Part shown: piece after piece, positions 15,306 through 17,769 of the stretch | How the letters are laid out: every line of letters begins with the position of its first letter | Numbering within the stretch: the stretch's first letter is position 1 | Source: an uncultured Clostridia bacterium | Lineage (GTDB): Bacteria > Bacillota > Clostridia > TANB77 > CAG-508 | Assembly (NCBI GenBank): GCA_947626205.1 | Contig: CANQRO010000021.1 | Location: forward strand, 1-17,769 | DNA: 17,769 nt | Direction of reading: 5' to 3' | Position numbers and translations under genes: made by a program | Notes under the pieces: model-generated | What the model was told of the DNA's origin: nothing | What the model saw: the letters and a program-made list of their open reading frames with translations, nothing else | Database searches by the model: none

Positions 15306-15333
15306 GCCCTGCTTGTCGTAAGATAAGCGGGGC
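15306..15333. other. GC-rich hairpin just after the cassette
   Basis: GCCCTGCTT (15306-15314) pairs with AAGCGGGGC (15325-15333), a 9-bp stem with one T-G pair and a 10-nt loop, 11 nt after the displaced stop. No T tract follows, so it is a poor terminator. In diversity-generating retroelements a hairpin downstream of the variable repeat aids target recognition; whether this is one is unproven. From here to 15404 nothing else is recognised. Confidence 0.55.
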
Positions 15334-15404
15334 GTACCATGTGTATAAAATATAGCTAATATGTGGAAGAGTCTTAAAATTGAAAAAAATTTTTAAGAAA
15401 TGTG

Positions 15405-15433
15405 TTGCATTTTATCGAAAGTAATGTTACACT
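15405..15433 (+). promoter_or_regulatory. pyrG promoter
   Basis: TTGCAT (15405-15410), a 17-bp spacer and TACACT (15428-15433), with an extended -10 TG at 15425-15426. Transcription should begin around 15438-15441, giving a leader of about 88 nt. Confidence 0.6.
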
Positions 15434-15452
15434 AGTAATATAAAGTAAGAAG

Positions 15453-15505
15453 ATAGATTAAAAAAAAACCGCGTTGGGATTTTTTTAATCTATTTTTTGT
15501 TTTTT
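15453..15505 (+). terminator. Terminator-like hairpin in the pyrG leader (candidate attenuator)
   Basis: ATAGATTAAAAAAA (15453-15466) pairs with TTTTTTTAATCTAT (15480-15493). An inner CC/GG pair follows two mismatches, and a T-rich tract runs to 15505. It lies between the pyrG promoter and its ribosome binding site, so it should interrupt pyrG transcription unless relieved. Many Gram-positive pyrG leaders are CTP-controlled attenuators, but the canonical GGG start of that mechanism is not seen here. Confidence 0.6.
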
Positions 15506-15526
15506 AGAAGATAGGAGAGAAATGAA

Positions 15527-17134
15527 ATGAGTACGAAGTATGTATTTGTTACAGGAGGAGTTGTATCAGGTTTAGGAAAGGGAATTACTGCTGCTTCACT
15601 TGGAAGATTACTAAAGAATAGAGGATATAAAGTTACAATTCAAAAATTTGATCCATACATAAATGTAGACCCAGGAACAATGAGTCCATTTGAGCATGGA
15701 GAAGTTTTTGTAACAGATGATGGAGCAGAAACCGACTTAGATTTAGGACATTATGAACGTTTTGTAGATGAAAATTTAACAAAACATTCCAGTATTACAA
15801 CAGGACGTATATATTCTAACGTAATTGAAAAAGAAAGAAGAGGAGATTATTTAGGAAAAACAGTTCAAGTTATTCCTCATATTACAAACGAAATAAAAGA
15901 AAATATATATCATTTTGAAAATGATGACATAGATGTTGTAATTACAGAAATTGGTGGAACTGTAGGAGATATAGAAAGCCTACCATTTATAGAAGCAATA
16001 CGTCAAATTGGATTAGAAAAAAGTCCAGAAGATGTTGCATATATTCATGTTACTTTATTGCCATATATATATGGATCAAACGAAATAAAATCTAAACCAA
16101 CTCAACACTCAGTAAAAGAATTACAAAGTTTAGGAATTAAGCCAGATATATTAGTATGTAGAACAGAATCAGATATACCGGAAAGTGTAAAAGATAAGCT
16201 TGCATTATTTTGCAATGTTAGAAAATCTAGTGTTATACCAAATAAAACTGCAGACTGTTTATATGCTGTTCCATTAATGTTAGAAGAAGCAGGTCTTGCA
16301 CGTGAAGTTTGTGAAAAATTACATTTAGAAAATAGAGTACCAGATAATAGTGAGTGGGAAAATTTAATTGCAAATATTAGAAAAATAAAAGATGATAAAA
16401 TAGTAACAATTGCAATTGTTGGAAAATACATACAATTAGAAGATTCGTACCTTTCAGTTGTAGAAAGTATTACTCATGCAGGATTTGCTAACAATGTTAA
16501 AACAAAAGTAAAATTTATAGATTCCGAAACTGTAACAAAAGAGAATGCGAAAGAACTTTTAAAAGACGTTGATGGAATTATAGTTCCAGGAGGCTTCGGA
16601 AATAGAGGAATTGAAGGAAAAATACAAACAGTTCGTTATGCAAGAGAAAATAAAGTTCCATTTTTAGGAATATGCTTAGGTATGCAAATGGCTGTTGTGG
16701 AATTTGCAAGAGATGTTTTAGGATTAGAAGATGCAAATTCAGCAGAATTTGATGAAATATGCCCAAACCCAGTAATACATATTATGGATGATCAAATTGG
16801 AATAAGTAAAAAAGGTGGAACAATGAGACTTGGAGCATATCCTTGTACAATAAAAGATGGAACATTGGCTAAAAAGATTTACGGAAAAACAGATATATCA
16901 GAAAGACATAGACATCGTTTTGAGTTTAATAATGATTATAAAGAAAGAATAGAACAAGCCGGAATGATTTGTTCTGGAACATCACCAGATGGTAGATTAG
17001 TAGAAATAGTAGAAATACCATCACATCCATTCTTTATAGCAGGACAATTCCATCCAGAATTTAAGTCTAGACCAAATCGTCCAGCGCCATTATTTAGAGA
17101 ATTAGTAAAAGCAGCAAAAAATAATATGAAATAG
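15527..17134 (+). CDS. pyrG: CTP synthase
   Basis: PyrG aminates UTP to CTP using ATP and glutamine, the last step of pyrimidine nucleotide synthesis. It has 535 aa, normal. The N-terminal synthetase domain (1 to about 267) has the P-loop 'GGVVSGLGKG' (10-19), 'KFDPYINVDPGTMSP' (40-54) and 'TEIGGTVGDIE' (140-150). The C-terminal class I glutaminase (about 290-535) has the oxyanion segment 'PGGFGNRG', nucleophile C383 in 'GICLGMQ', and H509 and E511 in 'FHPEF'. AGGAG (15513-15517) is 9 nt from the ATG. An ATG at 15522 gives a two-codon frame overlapping the start. It is monocistronic, between a leader hairpin and a strong terminator, and both active sites look intact. Confidence 0.97.
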   Translation: MSTKYVFVTGGVVSGLGKGITAASLGRLLKNRGYKVTIQKFDPYINVDPGTMSPFEHGEVFVTDDGAETDLDLGHYERFVDENLTKHSSITTGRIYSNVIEKERRGDYLGKTVQVIPHITNEIKENIYHFENDDIDVVITEIGGTVGDIESLPFIEAIRQIGLEKSPEDVAYIHVTLLPYIYGSNEIKSKPTQHSVKELQSLGIKPDILVCRTESDIPESVKDKLALFCNVRKSSVIPNKTADCLYAVPLMLEEAGLAREVCEKLHLENRVPDNSEWENLIANIRKIKDDKIVTIAIVGKYIQLEDSYLSVVESITHAGFANNVKTKVKFIDSETVTKENAKELLKDVDGIIVPGGFGNRGIEGKIQTVRYARENKVPFLGICLGMQMAVVEFARDVLGLEDANSAEFDEICPNPVIHIMDDQIGISKKGGTMRLGAYPCTIKDGTLAKKIYGKTDISERHRHRFEFNNDYKERIEQAGMICSGTSPDGRLVEIVEIPSHPFFIAGQFHPEFKSRPNRPAPLFRELVKAAKNNMK

Positions 17135-17145
17135 TAATAACTTTT

Positions 17146-17180
17146 AAAAACACTCATACAATTAGTATGAGTGTTTTTTT
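17146..17180 (+). terminator. pyrG terminator
   Basis: AAAAACACTCATAC (17146-17159) pairs perfectly with GTATGAGTGTTTTT (17165-17178), with a 5-nt loop and seven T at the end. It begins 12 nt after the pyrG stop. Confidence 0.9.
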
Positions 17181-17198
17181 GTGAAAATTATGTGAATT

Positions 17199-17225
17199 TT
17201 AGCAAAGTATATTGACATTTGCTAA
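17199..17225. promoter_or_regulatory. Second CIRCE-shaped palindrome over the groES -35 box
   Basis: TTAGCAAAG (17199-17207), 9 bp, ATTTGCTAA (17217-17225): eight of nine arm positions are complementary and the 9-9-9 geometry equals CIRCE. The outer TTAGCA/TGCTAA match the consensus while the inner CTC/GAG are lost. It covers the -35 box and lies 43 bp, about four helical turns, from the main CIRCE. Confidence 0.5.
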
Positions 17226-17240
17226 TAAAAGGTATAAAGT
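17212..17240 (+). promoter_or_regulatory. groES promoter
   Basis: TTGACA (17212-17217) is perfect. The -10 is either TATAAA (17233-17238, spacer 15) or TAAAGT (17235-17240, spacer 17). It lies directly upstream of the CIRCE element, the usual layout for HrcA repression. Confidence 0.6.
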
Positions 17241-17241
17241 A

Positions 17242-17268
17242 TTAGCAGTCAAATAAAAAGAGTGCTAA
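17242..17268. promoter_or_regulatory. CIRCE operator (HrcA binding site)
   Basis: TTAGCAGTC-N9-GAGTGCTAA matches the CIRCE consensus TTAGCACTC-N9-GAGTGCTAA at 17 of 18 arm bases; the sole change is C to G in the left arm. Located at the transcription start region of groES, it implies heat-shock control by the HrcA repressor. Confidence 0.93.
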
Positions 17269-17353
17269 TAAAATAGTATATAAAACTTAAATGGCTGATA
17301 TCCGTAAGAAAAATGCTATATAAGCAGTCTTAATTTTGAAGGAGGTAATGAAA

Positions 17354-17635
17354 ATGTTAAAACCATTACAAGACAGAGTGGTAATAAAAATGTTAGAAAG
17401 TGAGGAAACTACTAAAAGTGGAATTATATTATCTGCTAATAGTCAAGAAAAGCCACAAATTGCAGAAGTAATTGCAGTAGGACCTGGTTTAAAACAAGAT
17501 GGAAAAGTAGTTCCAGTAGAAGTAAAAAAAGGTGATAAAGTAGTAGTAAGTAAATATTCTGGAACAGAAGTTAAATACGAAGGAGAAGAATATATAATAG
17601 TAAGAGAAAATGATATATTAGCAGTAGTAGAATAA
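17354..17635 (+). CDS. groES: Co-chaperonin GroES (Hsp10)
   Basis: GroES caps the GroEL folding chamber. The chosen ATG (17354) gives 93 aa and is 8 nt after GGAGG (17341-17345); earlier in-frame TTG (17336) and ATG (17348) codons lie before or too close to that site. Diagnostic segments are 'MLKPLQDRVVIKMLE' at the N terminus, the mobile loop 'ETTKSGIILSANSQEKPQ' with its GI-I/L motif, 'AEVIAVGPG', 'VKKGDKVVVSKYSGTEVKYEGEEY' (in parts) and 'ILAVVE' at the end. Length and all core strands are normal. It is controlled by the upstream CIRCE. The usual partner groEL is not within the 134 bp that follow, so either the spacer is unusually long or groEL lies elsewhere. Confidence 0.96.
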   Translation: MLKPLQDRVVIKMLESEETTKSGIILSANSQEKPQIAEVIAVGPGLKQDGKVVPVEVKKGDKVVVSKYSGTEVKYEGEEYIIVRENDILAVVE

Positions 17636-17640
17636 CTTTA

Positions 17641-17667
17641 TTTAAGGTTTATAGGTAAAACCTTAAA
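17641..17667 (+). other. Hairpin after groES
   Basis: TTTAAGGTTT (17641-17650) pairs with AAACCTTAAA (17658-17667) around a 7-nt loop, 6 nt after the stop. No T tract follows, so it may be a weak terminator or an mRNA end that is stabilised or processed. Confidence 0.5.
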
Positions 17668-17751
17668 AACCTAAATATAATTTTAAGGAATGATAAGGTT
17701 GAAAAATAATATAGGAAAAAGTCCATAGAAAATAAGCGTAAATGTAATACA

Positions 17752-17768
17752 CAAACGCTTGTTTGACA
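17752..17768 (+). promoter_or_regulatory. SOS-box-like palindrome on a -35 element at the window edge
   Basis: CAAACGCTTGTTTG (17752-17765) fits the B. subtilis LexA box CGAACRNRYGTTYG at 12 of 14 positions. It overlaps TTGACA (17763-17768). It may control a gene beginning beyond the window, possibly lexA; this is inference from a single site. Confidence 0.4.
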
Positions 17769-17769
17769 T

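Noticed and set aside
15522..15530. Two-codon frame overlapping the pyrG start as a regulatory leader peptide
   Set aside because: Its ATG is only 4 nt from the AGGAG, too close for efficient initiation. ATGs this close together are common by chance here.
17336..17353. TTG (17336) or ATG (17348) as groES start
   Set aside because: The first includes the ribosome binding site in the gene and the second is only 2 nt from it. The ATG at 17354 has 8-nt spacing and the standard N-terminus.

Overview
The window is a strongly AT-rich stretch of bacterial chromosome. Low GC, AAGGAGG-type ribosome binding sites, sigma-A-like promoters, a CIRCE heat-shock operator, a FeoAB pair and a 'KGITLIALVITI' prepilin-like leader all point to a Firmicute, most likely a gut Clostridia lineage. 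That placement is inference from gene families and sequence style; no marker search was run.

Layout. (1) 1-345: the 3' end of an Rpn/PD-(D/E)XK-type gene with a 12-bp tandem repeat, closed by a terminator. (2) 346-5737: an OmpR-family response regulator, an overlapping sensor kinase, and a large ATPase-FtsX permease fusion with its own promoter. The permease promoter is preceded by an 11-bp-phased direct repeat that could be the regulator's binding site. (3) 5773-7350: two abutting tRNA anticodon-loop modification genes, tcdA and a ttcA-like gene. (4) 7351-7512: CTTCG-loop hairpins and a shared terminator. (5) 7515-9944, minus strand: feoA and feoB, the latter split by a frameshift. (6) 10079-13721: purine genes purD (+), purN (-) and purF (+). 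A 139-bp inverted-repeat element lies between purD and purN, and palindromes overlap the promoters. (7) 13801-15333: a strong promoter, a prepilin-like surface protein with a compositionally foreign, frameshifted C-terminal cassette, and a GC-rich hairpin. (8) 15405-17180: pyrG with a terminator-like hairpin in its leader. (9) 17199-17635: groES under a CIRCE and a second CIRCE-shaped palindrome. (10) 17636-17769: no gene; a hairpin and, at the very edge, an SOS-box-like palindrome on a -35 box.

How the parts work together. The kinase, regulator and transporter look like an envelope stress or peptide-sensing and export module. purD, purN and purF cover steps 1 to 3 of IMP synthesis, and pyrG makes CTP, so nucleotide supply is well represented. 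feoA and feoB import ferrous iron, which PurF (4Fe-4S ligands present) and the TtcA-like enzyme both need. The most unusual locus is the prepilin-like gene: its last part changes from about 22% to 55% GC and from 48% to 9% A. It carries a YW-ASR to LRPVLTL frame typical of hypervariable C-type-lectin-like tails and is followed by a hairpin, which suggests a diversified or recombined cassette. No tRNA, rRNA, CRISPR array or insertion sequence was recognised.
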